A program made the position numbers and the translations under genes. Positions 16,652 through 25,378 of a stretch of DNA of 64,000 bases are shown here, one piece after another. This DNA comes from Bacteriovorax stolpii (lineage in GTDB: Bacteria > Bdellovibrionota > Bacteriovoracia > Bacteriovoracales > Bacteriovoracaceae). The stretch's first letter is position 1; the number at the start of each line of letters is the position of its first letter. The notes beneath the pieces are model-generated. The model was given only the letters and a program-made list of their open reading frames with translations. It did not search any database and had not been told where the DNA came from. Location: the NCBI GenBank assembly GCA_945883845.1, contig CAMCYI010000010.1, positions 1-64,000 of the forward strand, read 5' to 3'.

Positions 16652-17266
16652 CTATAGGCTATAACGCAGATTGAGGTCACGGATCATGGTCTGAACTAGA
16701 CGATGGAGATAGTTGCCTACGGTCTTGTGCTTATCGACCATGTATTTCTCAATATGCTTTTTGCCCAGAGAACTTGAGTTCATGACGGCCATATGACTGA
16801 GATAAGCCAGAATGACGTTCGTCATCCACATTTTCTCTTCCATTGGAACAGAAGCATTTAGCTCGTGCTCAAAAAATGTATTGAACTGGTCGAAACCAAT
16901 TGGTCGTGCACTGAGTTCACGGGGACAATTTTCAGCATCGAGATAGAGTTTAAAATGGTTAAGGCATTTCAATTCATTCTCAATGAGAGAGTCAAAGAGA
17001 AGGACAGCATAGTCCGCAGAATTTTTGGCAGGGCCGTCAAGTAAGCGAATACAACGCTGTTCGAACTCTTCGAGAACGAATGCAGAGACTTCCTGGAGAA
17101 GATTTTGCTTACTTCGGAAATGGTAGTTGAGAGACGCTATATTCACTTTGGCGATTTTTGCGATTTCACGAGTCGATGCTCCAGTGAAGCCTTTGATCCC
17201 AAAAAGGTGAATGCTGGCATCGATGATTCTCTTCCTGGTATCTTTATTTTGATCCATATCGACCAT
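16652..17266 (-). CDS. TetR/AcrR-family transcriptional regulator
   Basis: 204 residues. Residues about 8-55 are the TetR helix-turn-helix (RIIDASIHLFGIKGFTGAS, TREIAKIAKVNIASLNYHF), typical down to the YHF end of the recognition helix. The ligand domain has no diagnostic motif. An AGGGA site precedes the ATG. A 16-base palindrome 57 bases upstream of the start is a good operator candidate, so autoregulation is likely. The target beyond itself is unknown; neighbours are the PilZ and CheY-like genes. Confidence 0.9.
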   Translation of the reverse strand: MVDMDQNKDTRKRIIDASIHLFGIKGFTGASTREIAKIAKVNIASLNYHFRSKQNLLQEVSAFVLEEFEQRCIRLLDGPAKNSADYAVLLFDSLIENELKCLNHFKLYLDAENCPRELSARPIGFDQFNTFFEHELNASVPMEEKMWMTNVILAYLSHMAVMNSSSLGKKHIEKYMVDKHKTVGNYLHRLVQTMIRDLNLRYSL

Positions 17267-17323
17267 TTCTTGGTCCCTTATTCTAAACCGAATTTTTATT
17301 CGAATTTAAGAGATGTCGAAATG

Positions 17324-17339
17324 GATTACAAGTGTAATC
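17324..17339. promoter_or_regulatory. Candidate TetR operator palindrome
   Basis: GATTACA-AG-TGTAATC is a perfect 7+2+7 palindrome in the intergenic region upstream of the TetR gene. Size, symmetry and position fit a TetR-family operator. A second shorter inverted repeat, CGAAT-TTTT-ATTCG, lies at 17289-17302, closer to the start. Confidence 0.5.
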
Positions 17340-17433
17340 TTTAAAGATAACTTATTATTTCACACGCTGCGAAAATGAAGCCATCGTGAACCTCATTTAT
17401 CAAATTTTTATGAATGAAAGATACGGAAAAGTT

Positions 17434-17880
17434 TTAGAAAGTGGCCTTATCTACGACATCGACAAACTTTTTAAAATCCACAGGCTTCTCCAGAAGTTCA
17501 AGTTTATCCATGGCGAGCTCTTTGATGCGAGCTTCGTCGACTTCACCGGAGATGATAATCACCGGAATTTTTCGAAGATCAGACCGTTCACGAATTTTTT
17601 CCATGAGATCGTAACCATCCATAATAGGCATACTTAAATCGAGAAGAATAAGATCAGGCAGATCATGACGGGAAAGATAGTTAATTCCTTCCAGTCCATT
17701 TTTTGCTGTTCCAACTTTAAAACCTTCATTGATGAGAATGTCTGCAAGACTCAAACGGACGTCAACATTATCATCGACGATAAGAATTCTCTTACTGCGC
17801 GTGATCTGACTTTCAGAACTCGAACGGTATCCGGGAATCTTATAAGGTGCGAGACTCGATGATTTAATTTCTTCCAGCAT
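17434..17880 (-). CDS. Single-domain response regulator (CheY-like)
   Basis: 148 residues. After a 30-residue Ser-rich N-terminus comes a receiver domain: acidic DD (VDDN near 37), phospho-acceptor Asp in LILLDLSMPIMDG, the Ser of IIISGE and the Lys of LLEKPVD. No output domain follows, so it must act by protein contact. No histidine kinase is in the window. An AGGAGATATT ribosome site precedes the ATG. Confidence 0.9.
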   Translation of the reverse strand: MLEEIKSSSLAPYKIPGYRSSSESQITRSKRILIVDDNVDVRLSLADILINEGFKVGTAKNGLEGINYLSRHDLPDLILLDLSMPIMDGYDLMEKIRERSDLRKIPVIIISGEVDEARIKELAMDKLELLEKPVDFKKFVDVVDKATF

Positions 17881-17928
17881 AATATCTCCTGTATTAAAAG
17901 TGGGCCTTCCGAAGAAGACCCACGAACC

Positions 17929-18492
17929 TTACGGTTTATCATCCATGACAAAAATCACTATCGATTTAGAGGCCTTCCTTGGCACCTTCGAGGCGGATCC
18001 AGAATCAGGTATTCCTGCTTTCACGAGAGTACGTTTAACCCGTGCATCCTCTGTAGAGAAAAGTATCTCATAAGTGCTCGGGCGCTCGGCCATGCTGAAG
18101 CGATCCACATCAATCGTCTTATCAAGACCATCAATGTAATCCTCGATGGCATCGTTGCGTCTGTTCACAAGTCTGCGATCGGATTTTGGAAGGCGTATGA
18201 GATCGGTCGATGGATATTCAGTGTCTGCCCACGTAATAACTTTAACTTCGTCAATCTTACCTTTTTGACGGGCCACTTCGTAAAGTCGGCGAAGGTCTTC
18301 CTGCGCCCTTTTAGACATAGTGGTATGGCCCCTCGTAAAAGAGAGTTCAGTGAAAAGGGAAGACTCTTCTTCTGCTGCTAGTCTCTTGGATGCTTCACTC
18401 ACTGTGTGCTGATTCGTCTTCTTCATTGTAGGCTTACTGGTGCAGCTAGAGAAAATGAACATGGATAGAAACAAGAACGGTATAAATTTCAT
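17929..18492 (-). CDS. OmpA-like lipoprotein
   Basis: 187 residues from MKFIPF; longer in-frame starts upstream lack a signal. A lipobox (IFSSC) gives an acylated Cys. The mature part has the spacing of an OmpA-like peptidoglycan-binding domain (an F..G...M..RAQEDL helix, VKVITWADTEYP, SDRRLVNRRNDA), although the classic NxxLSxxRA is altered. It is probably outer-membrane-linked and periplasmic. It lies 16 bases after egtD on the same strand and may be read from that transcript. Confidence 0.7.
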   Translation of the reverse strand: MKFIPFLFLSMFIFSSCTSKPTMKKTNQHTVSEASKRLAAEEESSLFTELSFTRGHTTMSKRAQEDLRRLYEVARQKGKIDEVKVITWADTEYPSTDLIRLPKSDRRLVNRRNDAIEDYIDGLDKTIDVDRFSMAERPSTYEILFSTEDARVKRTLVKAGIPDSGSASKVPRKASKSIVIFVMDDKP

Positions 18493-18508
18493 AGCACCTC
18501 TTAAAAAA

Positions 18509-19474
18509 TTAATCTTTTTCAAAGTAATAAACACAAAACTGTTTCTTGCGATTTTTCCATAACTGACGAAATTTATAACGGGCACGGCCTGCGAGAGTTA
18601 TAAATTCATTTTCTGAGTACTTGTAGGAATTTTCAGTGTGAATAGTCTCCCCTTCCTGAAAGCGAAAAATAGTTTCATGGACACGAACAATTTGGGAAAG
18701 CTTACTGACAAGATGCATTTCCACACGGCCCAATTCTTTGTTGTATCGGGCCTGGTGCTGAAAATTACAGATGTTAAATTCGGCAGAGATTTCTCGGTTT
18801 AGTCGGTTAAGAAGATTGAGATTGAACCCGGCAGTTACCCCTTCACGGTCATCATAGGCATGCTCAAGAATTTCGGCATCCTTTTTAAGGTCAACTCCTA
18901 TCAGAAGACCATCTCCTTTAGTAAGCACACGACCAAAGCCTCTCAGGAGTGACATCGATTCTTCAGGAGTAAAGTTTCCGATTGTTGATCCAGGGAAGAA
19001 AACGACTTTGTGCTTAGCTGACTTGAGGGCATCCGGAATATCAAAGTCTTTTGTGAAATCCATGCATACCGGATGGACATTCAGCTCTGGAAATTGCTGA
19101 TGTAATTCTTCAGTCATGCGAAGGAGAATTGATTTTGATATTTCGACAGGAACATATCCCGTAGGTTTTTTAAGATGAGGAATGAGAAAACGAATTTTTT
19201 CCCCGCTACCGCTGCCGGGTTCAATGATAAGGGCGTCCTCACTAATCAATGAAGATATTTCACTCGCGTAATCTTTCAGGATTTCTTCTTCGGCCCTGGT
19301 CGGGTAGTACTCCTCAAGCTTGCAGATCTCTTCGAAAATCTCTGAGCCCCTTTTATCGTAGAGGAATTTAGGGGAAAGAGTTTTCGGATTCTGCGAGAGT
19401 CCAGCCAGAACTTCTCTCAGGACAGAACTTGCCCGTGGTTCAAAATCATAAAGTTCAGCGTTACAGTTTTCCAT
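18509..19474 (-). CDS. egtD: L-histidine N-alpha-methyltransferase EgtD
   Basis: 321 residues, the usual EgtD length. The N-terminus has LSQNPKTLSPKFLYD and GSEIFEEIC, and the SAM-binding motif is EPGSGSGEK (85-93). FFPGSTIGNF and GLLIGVDLKKD are further family signatures. The enzyme makes hercynine (trimethyl-histidine) from histidine with three SAM, the first step of ergothioneine synthesis. It follows egtB with no intergenic bases, so the pathway's two bacterial core steps are one operon. Confidence 0.95.
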   Translation of the reverse strand: MENCNAELYDFEPRASSVLREVLAGLSQNPKTLSPKFLYDKRGSEIFEEICKLEEYYPTRAEEEILKDYASEISSLISEDALIIEPGSGSGEKIRFLIPHLKKPTGYVPVEISKSILLRMTEELHQQFPELNVHPVCMDFTKDFDIPDALKSAKHKVVFFPGSTIGNFTPEESMSLLRGFGRVLTKGDGLLIGVDLKKDAEILEHAYDDREGVTAGFNLNLLNRLNREISAEFNICNFQHQARYNKELGRVEMHLVSKLSQIVRVHETIFRFQEGETIHTENSYKYSENEFITLAGRARYKFRQLWKNRKKQFCVYYFEKD

Positions 19475-20770
19475 TTACACCAAATCCTTGGCAAGTCTCA
19501 GTCCTGCGAATTGCCAGCGCTGATGGGGATAATAAAAATTTCTGTAGGTGGGCCGGTAATGCTTCTGAGGAGTGACACAGGCCCCTCCTCTTAAAACCAT
19601 TTGATTGGCCATGAATATTTCGTTGTATTCATTCAGTCCGTGAGCGAGACCTTCGTAACGGGGATAAGGCCTGTAAGAGCTTTGGGTCCATTCCCAGAGG
19701 GAGCCATGGATTTGTGAAAACACTTCCTGTGATTCATCAGGAGACTGTGGTGTAAATCGAGAGTCTTCGAGAAAATGTCCGGTAATTTGCGTTTCCATCT
19801 TCGCAGCTATTTCCCACTCAAACTCTGTGGGAAGCCTACATCCTTTCCATTTCACAAATGCCTGAGCTTCGTAATAACTGATATGACAGACTGGTGCCGC
19901 CGGATCCAACGGTATCATTCCTGAGAGAGAGAATGTCCACCACTGGCCTTCAATTTTTTCCCAATAAAGTGGATGAGACCAGTTCTGTGCCACTTTCGTG
20001 TCCCATCCATCAGATAGCCAGAGAAGTGAATTCTCATAACCTTTATCGTCAATGAACTGGATGAAATCTCCATTCGTCACGAGATGTGATGAAAGCATGA
20101 AGCCATCAATCCATTGGGTATGGGAATCTCTCTCGTTATCGTAGGCAAAACTTTTTTCATTCAATGAAACGCCGATTTCGCAAAGTCCACCGGGAACGTG
20201 CTTCCACTCTGGAAGTGCATCCATCACTCCCGTTTCGATTGAAATATTTTGATAGGCAGGACGAAGGGGATTTTCAAAAAAGTTTCTTTTAATATCCATC
20301 AGGAGAAGTTCCTGATGCTGTTGCTCATGCTGGATGCCGATTTCGAGGACTTCTAAGGCCTCACTGAGCATTTCCGGCTCGAGAATGGCGAGACTGTCCA
20401 TAACCTCGAAAGTAATTTCCTGACGGTATTCCAGAATATCTTCTGTCGAAGGACGTGAAAGCATCCGCCGGCTTGATTTAGGAAGAATCTCACCCAGGCT
20501 TTTGTAATATGAGTTGAAGAGGAAATGAAATGAAGGATGATGTGACCGATAGTCTTTTTTATATTTAAGCAGGATGAAATTTTCCAGAAACCAGGTGGTA
20601 TGGGCCAGATGCCACTTCGGAGGACTCGTGTCCTGAGTGGCAGATAACATCAAATCTTCTGCAATTAATGGCTCGCAAAGTTTTTCTGTTGTCTCTCTTA
20701 CGCGAAGAAACCGGTCAAGCACAACTTCAATTTTTTGATATTCCAGGCCTGAGTATTCCATATTATTCAC
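19475..20770 (-). CDS. egtB: Ergothioneine sulfoxide synthase EgtB
   Basis: 431 residues. An N-terminal DinB-like domain carries the iron ligands (HLAHTTW near residue 57; HEQQHQE in the third helix), and the C-terminal half is an FGE-sulfatase fold (HISYYEAQAFVKW, RLPTEFEWE, LRGGACVTP). EgtB joins hercynine to a thiol donor (gamma-glutamylcysteine or cysteine) with O2. Later steps, EgtC and EgtE, are not in the window; cysteine-using EgtB enzymes need no EgtC. Its start overlaps the upstream membrane gene by 4 bases. Confidence 0.95.
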   Translation of the reverse strand: MNNMEYSGLEYQKIEVVLDRFLRVRETTEKLCEPLIAEDLMLSATQDTSPPKWHLAHTTWFLENFILLKYKKDYRSHHPSFHFLFNSYYKSLGEILPKSSRRMLSRPSTEDILEYRQEITFEVMDSLAILEPEMLSEALEVLEIGIQHEQQHQELLLMDIKRNFFENPLRPAYQNISIETGVMDALPEWKHVPGGLCEIGVSLNEKSFAYDNERDSHTQWIDGFMLSSHLVTNGDFIQFIDDKGYENSLLWLSDGWDTKVAQNWSHPLYWEKIEGQWWTFSLSGMIPLDPAAPVCHISYYEAQAFVKWKGCRLPTEFEWEIAAKMETQITGHFLEDSRFTPQSPDESQEVFSQIHGSLWEWTQSSYRPYPRYEGLAHGLNEYNEIFMANQMVLRGGACVTPQKHYRPTYRNFYYPHQRWQFAGLRLAKDLV

Positions 20771-21264
20771 TCGTCTCTTCTCTGGATCTCGACAATGGAA
20801 CGCGCGATGGAGTCCACTTTGAGTTTCCAGAAGAAAGCTCCGGCAAGAAAGATGAATCCGATTATTAGATGAAAGATATGGTCCGTCGAAATGGGTTCAA
20901 AGAAATTCGGAATCGGCCTCCAAAGGTAAGGATCTGAATGCCCATCTCCTAAGCCGGTAAATCCGAGATTGCCAAAAACAAATCCGCAGAGTCCCATCAA
21001 CGCATAAAATGTTCCCAGAGACCATCCCAACAGGTAGCTCTTTTTGGGCTCATCTGAGAATCCGCTCCAGAGACAAAGCGAGCCCGTCATAAGCTGAATA
21101 AAATGATGAGCAACACTCAGGCTCAATCTTAGAAATTCTGGCTGACTCATGCCAATCAGGGCGAGTGCCACAAAAAAAACACCGAGGAGAATGCAAATTC
21201 TCTGCATGCCCGTTCGACGGGATATCATTGAGGAGGTATTCCTTGGATGTAAAATGGTGGACAT
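20767..21264 (-). CDS. Four-helix membrane protein, DUF4383-like
   Basis: 165 residues and four hydrophobic helices, with an AGGAAGG ribosome site before ATG. It aligns with the protein at 15300-15797 through the SLSVAHHF helix, the GSLCLWSGFS turn and STDHIFHLIIGFIFL. It overlaps egtB by 4 bases (ATGA) and is the first gene of the ergothioneine operon. That suggests, but does not show, a role linked to ergothioneine or redox stress. Confidence 0.7.
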   Translation of the reverse strand: MSTILHPRNTSSMISRRTGMQRICILLGVFFVALALIGMSQPEFLRLSLSVAHHFIQLMTGSLCLWSGFSDEPKKSYLLGWSLGTFYALMGLCGFVFGNLGFTGLGDGHSDPYLWRPIPNFFEPISTDHIFHLIIGFIFLAGAFFWKLKVDSIARSIVEIQRRDE

Positions 21265-21283
21265 ATATTACCTTCCTGTATGT

Positions 21284-21889
21284 CTAGTGCTTCAGATTCT
21301 CAACGTATCTATCCATCTTCTTCAAAAAAAGGCTGGAGATTTTTTGAACAGAATCCTTCCATTGGATAAGTTCCTCTTCCAGATGAGGCATTTGTGAAAG
21401 TTCACCTTTTTCAAATTTCCTCAGTCTCATAAAGCGCGCACCCATGGTTCTGAGCGCCTCGTCTTCAATTTCTTCACGAAGTTTTGGTAGAAATTCGCTC
21501 TCTTCTTCTTTCAAGTGATGTCTAACGATTTCAGCAAGAACCTTGAGCTCGGCTTCAACCTCATCATGAAGGATCCGCGCATGGGCAAGACGTCTTTTAA
21601 TAAGCCGGACTTTTTTGTCCACAATTCCATGCTCAACCTGAGCTTCAAGGATGTTGAAATGAAGTTCGGGGTGACTTTCAAGCGGAGTGTAGATGGATTT
21701 TTTTTCGGCCAACGAATGCTTTGCAAGAGCGTCAAGAAAGTCCCGCGCCGTCGAAAGTTTCTTCCGTTTTTCAGAGTTTTCTTTGGTAAGAATCTCGATG
21801 CATTCTTTGAGGTATTGGTGATCCAAAAGGATGAGATCGACAACATCGATATCTTTCATCATGAGTTGATTTGTCTTTTTCGTTGGCAT
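21284..21889 (-). CDS. Hemerythrin HHE-domain protein
   Basis: 201 residues from MPTKKT. Four helices carry repeated His/Glu pairs in the HHE pattern: LDHQYLKE, HSLAEKKSIYTPLESH, EHGIVDKK and HHLKEEESEFLP. Such proteins bind a di-iron centre and sense or store O2, NO or iron. The C-terminal 50 residues form an extra charged helix. It lies 19 bases upstream of the egt operon on the same strand, which fits an oxidative-stress theme. Confidence 0.85.
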   Translation of the reverse strand: MPTKKTNQLMMKDIDVVDLILLDHQYLKECIEILTKENSEKRKKLSTARDFLDALAKHSLAEKKSIYTPLESHPELHFNILEAQVEHGIVDKKVRLIKRRLAHARILHDEVEAELKVLAEIVRHHLKEEESEFLPKLREEIEDEALRTMGARFMRLRKFEKGELSQMPHLEEELIQWKDSVQKISSLFLKKMDRYVENLKH

Positions 21890-21946
21890 ATTGACTCCCT
21901 GTGGTCGGTAATTCTTGAGCAATCTTCAGGCCAATAGAACTCCTGC

Positions 21947-22108
21947 TCAGGTGTGGATAATCACATCCGGAGCCTCAAGAGATATTTTAGTGAGGAGGAT
22001 ATCCTGACTTAGTTGCCGAGGAGGATTGCCCCAACTCACCGGGCCGAAAGAAACACCAAAACGCTCTGAGATGCAGCGCATTTTTTGATCAAGTGTGGCC
22101 CCTTTCAC
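21947..22108 (-). CDS. Possible small protein upstream of icd (doubtful)
   Basis: 53 codons from a GTG with AGAGGGGG nine bases ahead. The peptide ([12 protein letters not shown]... [12 protein letters not shown]...) reads like a real protein, but no family is recognised and it lies in the region that must also hold the icd promoter on the other strand. It is listed so the 280-base stretch between the hemerythrin gene and icd is not taken as empty. Confidence 0.3.
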   Translation of the reverse strand: MKGATLDQKMRCISERFGVSFGPVSWGNPPRQLSQDILLTKISLEAPDVIIHT

Positions 22109-22175
22109 ATCGACAAGCCCCCTCTTTTTCCCGAAAATAAGAACACTTAAATCAGAAAATTTATCTGGAGAACTT

Positions 22176-23399
22176 ATGCAAAAGATCAAAGTGCAAAATC
22201 CGGTCGTTGAGCTCGATGGCGACGAAATGACCCGCATTATCTGGACCTTCATCAAAGACAAACTCATTAATCCTTATCTTGATCTGGAAATTAAATATTT
22301 CGATCTCGGCATGGAAAATCGAGACAAGACTGATGACAAGGTAACTGTCGAAGCTGCAGAAGCTATCAAGAAATACAACGTTGGTATCAAGTGCGCGACT
22401 ATCACTCCGGATGAAAATCGCGTCACTGAATTCAACCTAAAACAAATGTGGAAATCTCCCAACGGTACAATCAGAAACATTCTCGATGGAACTGTTTTCC
22501 GTGAGCCGATTATCATTCAGAACATTCCACGTCTGGTTCCAGGCTGGACGAAGCCTATTGTTATCGGTCGTCATGCTTTCGGAGATCAGTACAAAGCAAC
22601 GGACACAGTCATCAAGGGGAAAGGAACTCTCAAAATGAGCTTCACCGGCGAAGACGGGAAGTCTCAGGAGTGGGAAGTTTATAACTTCAAAGGCGACGGT
22701 GTTGCTCTTTGTATGTACAACACAGATGAATCCATTCGCGGTTTTGCTGAGTCATGTTTCAATATGGCACTCGTGAAAGGCTGGCCTCTTTATCTTTCAA
22801 CAAAAAATACAATCCTCAAAAAATACGATGGCCGATTCAAAGATATCTTCAACGAAATCTATGAAAAAGATTACAAGAAAAAGTTCGAAGCTAAAGGCAT
22901 CGTGTACGAACACCGCCTCATCGATGACATGGTTGCTGCTTGTATGAAATGGTCAGGCGGTTTCGTCTGGGCATGTAAGAACTACGACGGTGACGTTCAG
23001 TCAGATACTGTGGCCCAGGGCTTCGGCTCTCTCGGCCTCATGACTTCTGTGCTCATGACTCCGGATGGAAAAACAATCGAAGCTGAAGCTGCTCACGGAA
23101 CAGTGACTCGTCACTTCCGTATGCACCAGCAAGGTAAACCTACGTCAACTAACCCGATGGCATCGATCTTCGCGTGGACACGTGGACTTCACCACCGTGG
23201 AAAACTCGATGGTAACAAAGAGCTCCAGACTTTCTGTGAAACTCTGGAACAAGTTTGTATTGCAACAGTTGAAGAAGGCAAAATGACCAAAGATCTAGCT
23301 GCCTGTATTCATGGTGAAAAAGTAACTGCGGACAAGTACCTTACGACAGAACTTTTCCTCGAAGCTATTAATCAGAATCTCCAGAAACGTCTCAAGTAA
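22176..23399 (+). CDS. icd: NADP-dependent isocitrate dehydrogenase (eukaryotic-type)
   Basis: 407 residues from ATG at 22176, preceded by CTGGAG. This is the homodimeric type II IDH found in mitochondria and some bacteria, not the E. coli type: [12 protein letters not shown] at the start, [19 protein letters not shown] (isocitrate-binding Ser, Asn and Arg), DDMVAACMK with metal-binding Asp, and [10 protein letters not shown] (NADP site). It converts isocitrate to 2-oxoglutarate and NADPH in the TCA cycle. A strong terminator follows directly. Confidence 0.95.
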   Translation: MQKIKVQNPVVELDGDEMTRIIWTFIKDKLINPYLDLEIKYFDLGMENRDKTDDKVTVEAAEAIKKYNVGIKCATITPDENRVTEFNLKQMWKSPNGTIRNILDGTVFREPIIIQNIPRLVPGWTKPIVIGRHAFGDQYKATDTVIKGKGTLKMSFTGEDGKSQEWEVYNFKGDGVALCMYNTDESIRGFAESCFNMALVKGWPLYLSTKNTILKKYDGRFKDIFNEIYEKDYKKKFEAKGIVYEHRLIDDMVAACMKWSGGFVWACKNYDGDVQSDTVAQGFGSLGLMTSVLMTPDGKTIEAEAAHGTVTRHFRMHQQGKPTSTNPMASIFAWTRGLHHRGKLDGNKELQTFCETLEQVCIATVEEGKMTKDLAACIHGEKVTADKYLTTELFLEAINQNLQKRLK

Positions 23400-23404
23400 A
23401 GAGT

Positions 23405-23432
23405 AAGGGCCCTCCCGGAGGGCCCTTTTTTT
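23405..23432 (+). terminator. Rho-independent terminator of icd
   Basis: AAGGGCCCTC and GAGGGCCCTT form a GC-rich stem with a tiny CCG loop followed by seven T. The T-tract ends three bases before the ATG of the ppx/gppA gene. Confidence 0.9.
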
Positions 23433-23434
23433 AT

Positions 23435-24355
23435 ATGCCCTTTTATTTACAAAGAATTTTACATCAGGAAACCATCGCAGCGATCGATCTGGGTTCGAAC
23501 GCCCTCCGCGCAATTATCGTCCGACGTCAGGGCAACAAACTCCATGTGATTAAAAACTTCCGTGAAGCTTTGAGACTTGGTGAAGATGTCTTCGCCACTG
23601 GCTCGATCTCGACGAAAAAAATGCTTCATACGGAAGACGCGTTCATCAAACTTCTGCATATCTTCGGAGCCCATAATGTCTCAGATGTGAAAGCTGTTGC
23701 AACTTCTGCCATGAGAGATTCGAAAAATGGTCCAGAGCTGGCAAAAAAAATCCTTCATACGACTGGTATTCACATCGAAACCATAGACGGCTCTGAAGAA
23801 GCGCTTCTGATTTTTGAAGCAGTGAAGAAGAGAATCAACTTCGACAAGAAAACTGCTGTCATCATGGACGTGGGTGGAGGAAGTACGGAAATCATCCTCG
23901 TGAACAACGGGGTCATCCTTGGTATCAAAAGCTTTAACATCGGCACGGTGAGGCTTCTGGGTTATAAAAACCAGGAAGAACTTGAAAAGAAAATCAGCAC
24001 TGCGGTCAATGAAATCATGGTGTTCATCAAAACAAAGATTCCGAAAAAGCCTGACCTCTTTATTGGTACTGGCGGAAACCTTCGCCGCATCGGAAAGATT
24101 CGCAGGAAGATTCTCAGAAGAGACTCAGCAGAAATTGCCATGTTTAATGAGATTCATCACATGGAAGAGGCCATCCTTTCAATGTCCTACGTGGATCGTA
24201 TCCGCAGCCTCGAACTTGATCAAAACAGGGCCGACGTCATTCTTCCTGCTATCATGCTGACCCACCATCTCATGCAGAAACTTAAGGTGGATAAGATAAA
24301 CCTCCCGAAAGTAGGACTGAAGGAAGGGATCATCCTATCTATGGTGACCCCCTGA
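23435..24355 (+). CDS. Exopolyphosphatase / guanosine pentaphosphatase (Ppx/GppA family)
   Basis: 306 residues, the short single-lobe-pair form of the family. The ASKHA phosphate motifs are AIDLGSNALRAII near residue 16 and MDVGGGSTEI near residue 144, with the catalytic Glu in the RDSKNGPEL/GSEEALL region. It hydrolyses polyphosphate ends or pppGpp. It lies close to ppk1 and sixA. The ATG sits right behind the icd terminator without a proper Shine-Dalgarno, so its expression depends on read-through, or the true start is a few codons in. Confidence 0.85.
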   Translation: MPFYLQRILHQETIAAIDLGSNALRAIIVRRQGNKLHVIKNFREALRLGEDVFATGSISTKKMLHTEDAFIKLLHIFGAHNVSDVKAVATSAMRDSKNGPELAKKILHTTGIHIETIDGSEEALLIFEAVKKRINFDKKTAVIMDVGGGSTEIILVNNGVILGIKSFNIGTVRLLGYKNQEELEKKISTAVNEIMVFIKTKIPKKPDLFIGTGGNLRRIGKIRRKILRRDSAEIAMFNEIHHMEEAILSMSYVDRIRSLELDQNRADVILPAIMLTHHLMQKLKVDKINLPKVGLKEGIILSMVTP

Positions 24356-24443
24356 CCTTGAAGATATTTCACTCTCGTTAACTTTTTATCATTTCCATCC
24401 CGGACCGGCCTATGATGCTCCCACCTTAAACACGGGACGATCT

Positions 24444-24881
24444 ATGAAAGCATTACTTCTCGCTCTGACATTTCTCTTCTCTGTTGGTGCATTTGCAGAG
24501 GTCAGTTATAAGTGTCAGCACCCTATGAGAACGACGTGGCATCTCTACCGTGCTCAGGCGAATCTTAAAAAGATGATCAAGTGCAAGGGTCCTTTATGTC
24601 TCATTAAAAAGGGGCTTAAAGTTGAATCGCATGTTTGTGCGGCCGTGAATCACTGTGATGCTCTAAAAACTCAACTTAATGATCCATGCACTTCAGAGAA
24701 TCGTTTGAATGATGAAGTTCGTGCCGAGATCAAAGATAATATGAAAGAGGGCCTGGATATCGTCGTCAAAGAGTCACTCGCATTCCTGGAAAAGATCAAA
24801 GACAAAATTATTGGCAAGGAAGATGAATCGTCCGAAGAAGAATCTGAAGAGGACACAGACGATTCAGTTGGCGAAAACTAA
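24444..24881 (+). CDS. Small secreted Cys-rich protein with acidic tail
   Basis: 145 residues: signal peptide (ends GAFA), a basic core with seven Cys (KCQHP, KCKGPLC, HVC, HCDAL, PCTSE) and a tail of about 20 residues made almost wholly of Glu, Asp and Ser. No family recognised. The odd Cys count suggests an intermolecular disulfide or a free thiol. Its stop overlaps the convergent sixA-like stop by 4 bases. Confidence 0.7.
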   Translation: MKALLLALTFLFSVGAFAEVSYKCQHPMRTTWHLYRAQANLKKMIKCKGPLCLIKKGLKVESHVCAAVNHCDALKTQLNDPCTSENRLNDEVRAEIKDNMKEGLDIVVKESLAFLEKIKDKIIGKEDESSEEESEEDTDDSVGEN

Positions 24882-25378
24882 ACCACTTCTGATATTTTGC
24901 TCAGGAACTTCGGGCTGATAAGAAGTTCCAGGGTGAATCCTTCCCACATACTGCCTTCCACAACGCAAATTCCACCTTTTTTGATTTTCATAAAATCGTG
25001 TTCAGGATGAAGTGCGAGCAGACTAGCGATAACTTTCGTGAGATGGGGATCATGTCCCACGAAGGCATAAGTACCGTCGTTAGGCAGAAAAGAAATGTAT
25101 TCAATCAAATGGAGTGGGTCATCGAGGATATCAAGATCGGCCATCATTTCCAGGTCTGATTTTTGAAAATGCTCCCAGAAAATTTCCGCACTCTGGACCG
25201 CCCGCGCCAGCGGAGAGGAAAAAATCACATCAATGTTTGGCTGCGTGGATTTAAAAAGTTGAATCGTCTTATGGAGTTTCGCCATTCCTTCTGCGGTAAG
25301 TTCCCGCTGGAAATCCGTGTCCTGATCGAATGAAAATTGGCCTTCAGCAAGTCCGTGACGAAGAAAGATGAGTTTCAT
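24878..25378 (-). CDS. sixA: SixA-type phosphohistidine phosphatase
   Basis: 166 residues, normal for SixA. The histidine-phosphatase motif RHG (residues 7-9) and the second active-site His in FVGHDPHLTKV are present, with LARAVQSAE giving the substrate Arg. SixA removes phosphate from His of phosphotransferase-type proteins. It overlaps the ppk1 stop by 4 bases, so the two are co-translated, which suggests a role in phosphate handling here. Confidence 0.85.
   Translation of the reverse strand: MKLIFLRHGLAEGQFSFDQDTDFQRELTAEGMAKLHKTIQLFKSTQPNIDVIFSSPLARAVQSAEIFWEHFQKSDLEMMADLDILDDPLHLIEYISFLPNDGTYAFVGHDPHLTKVIASLLALHPEHDFMKIKKGGICVVEGSMWEGFTLELLISPKFLSKISEVV

Noticed and set aside
22095..22175. 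27-codon N-terminal extension of icd
   Set aside because: The extension is not part of the IDH fold; ATG at 22176 has CTGGAG ahead and gives the normal N-terminus.
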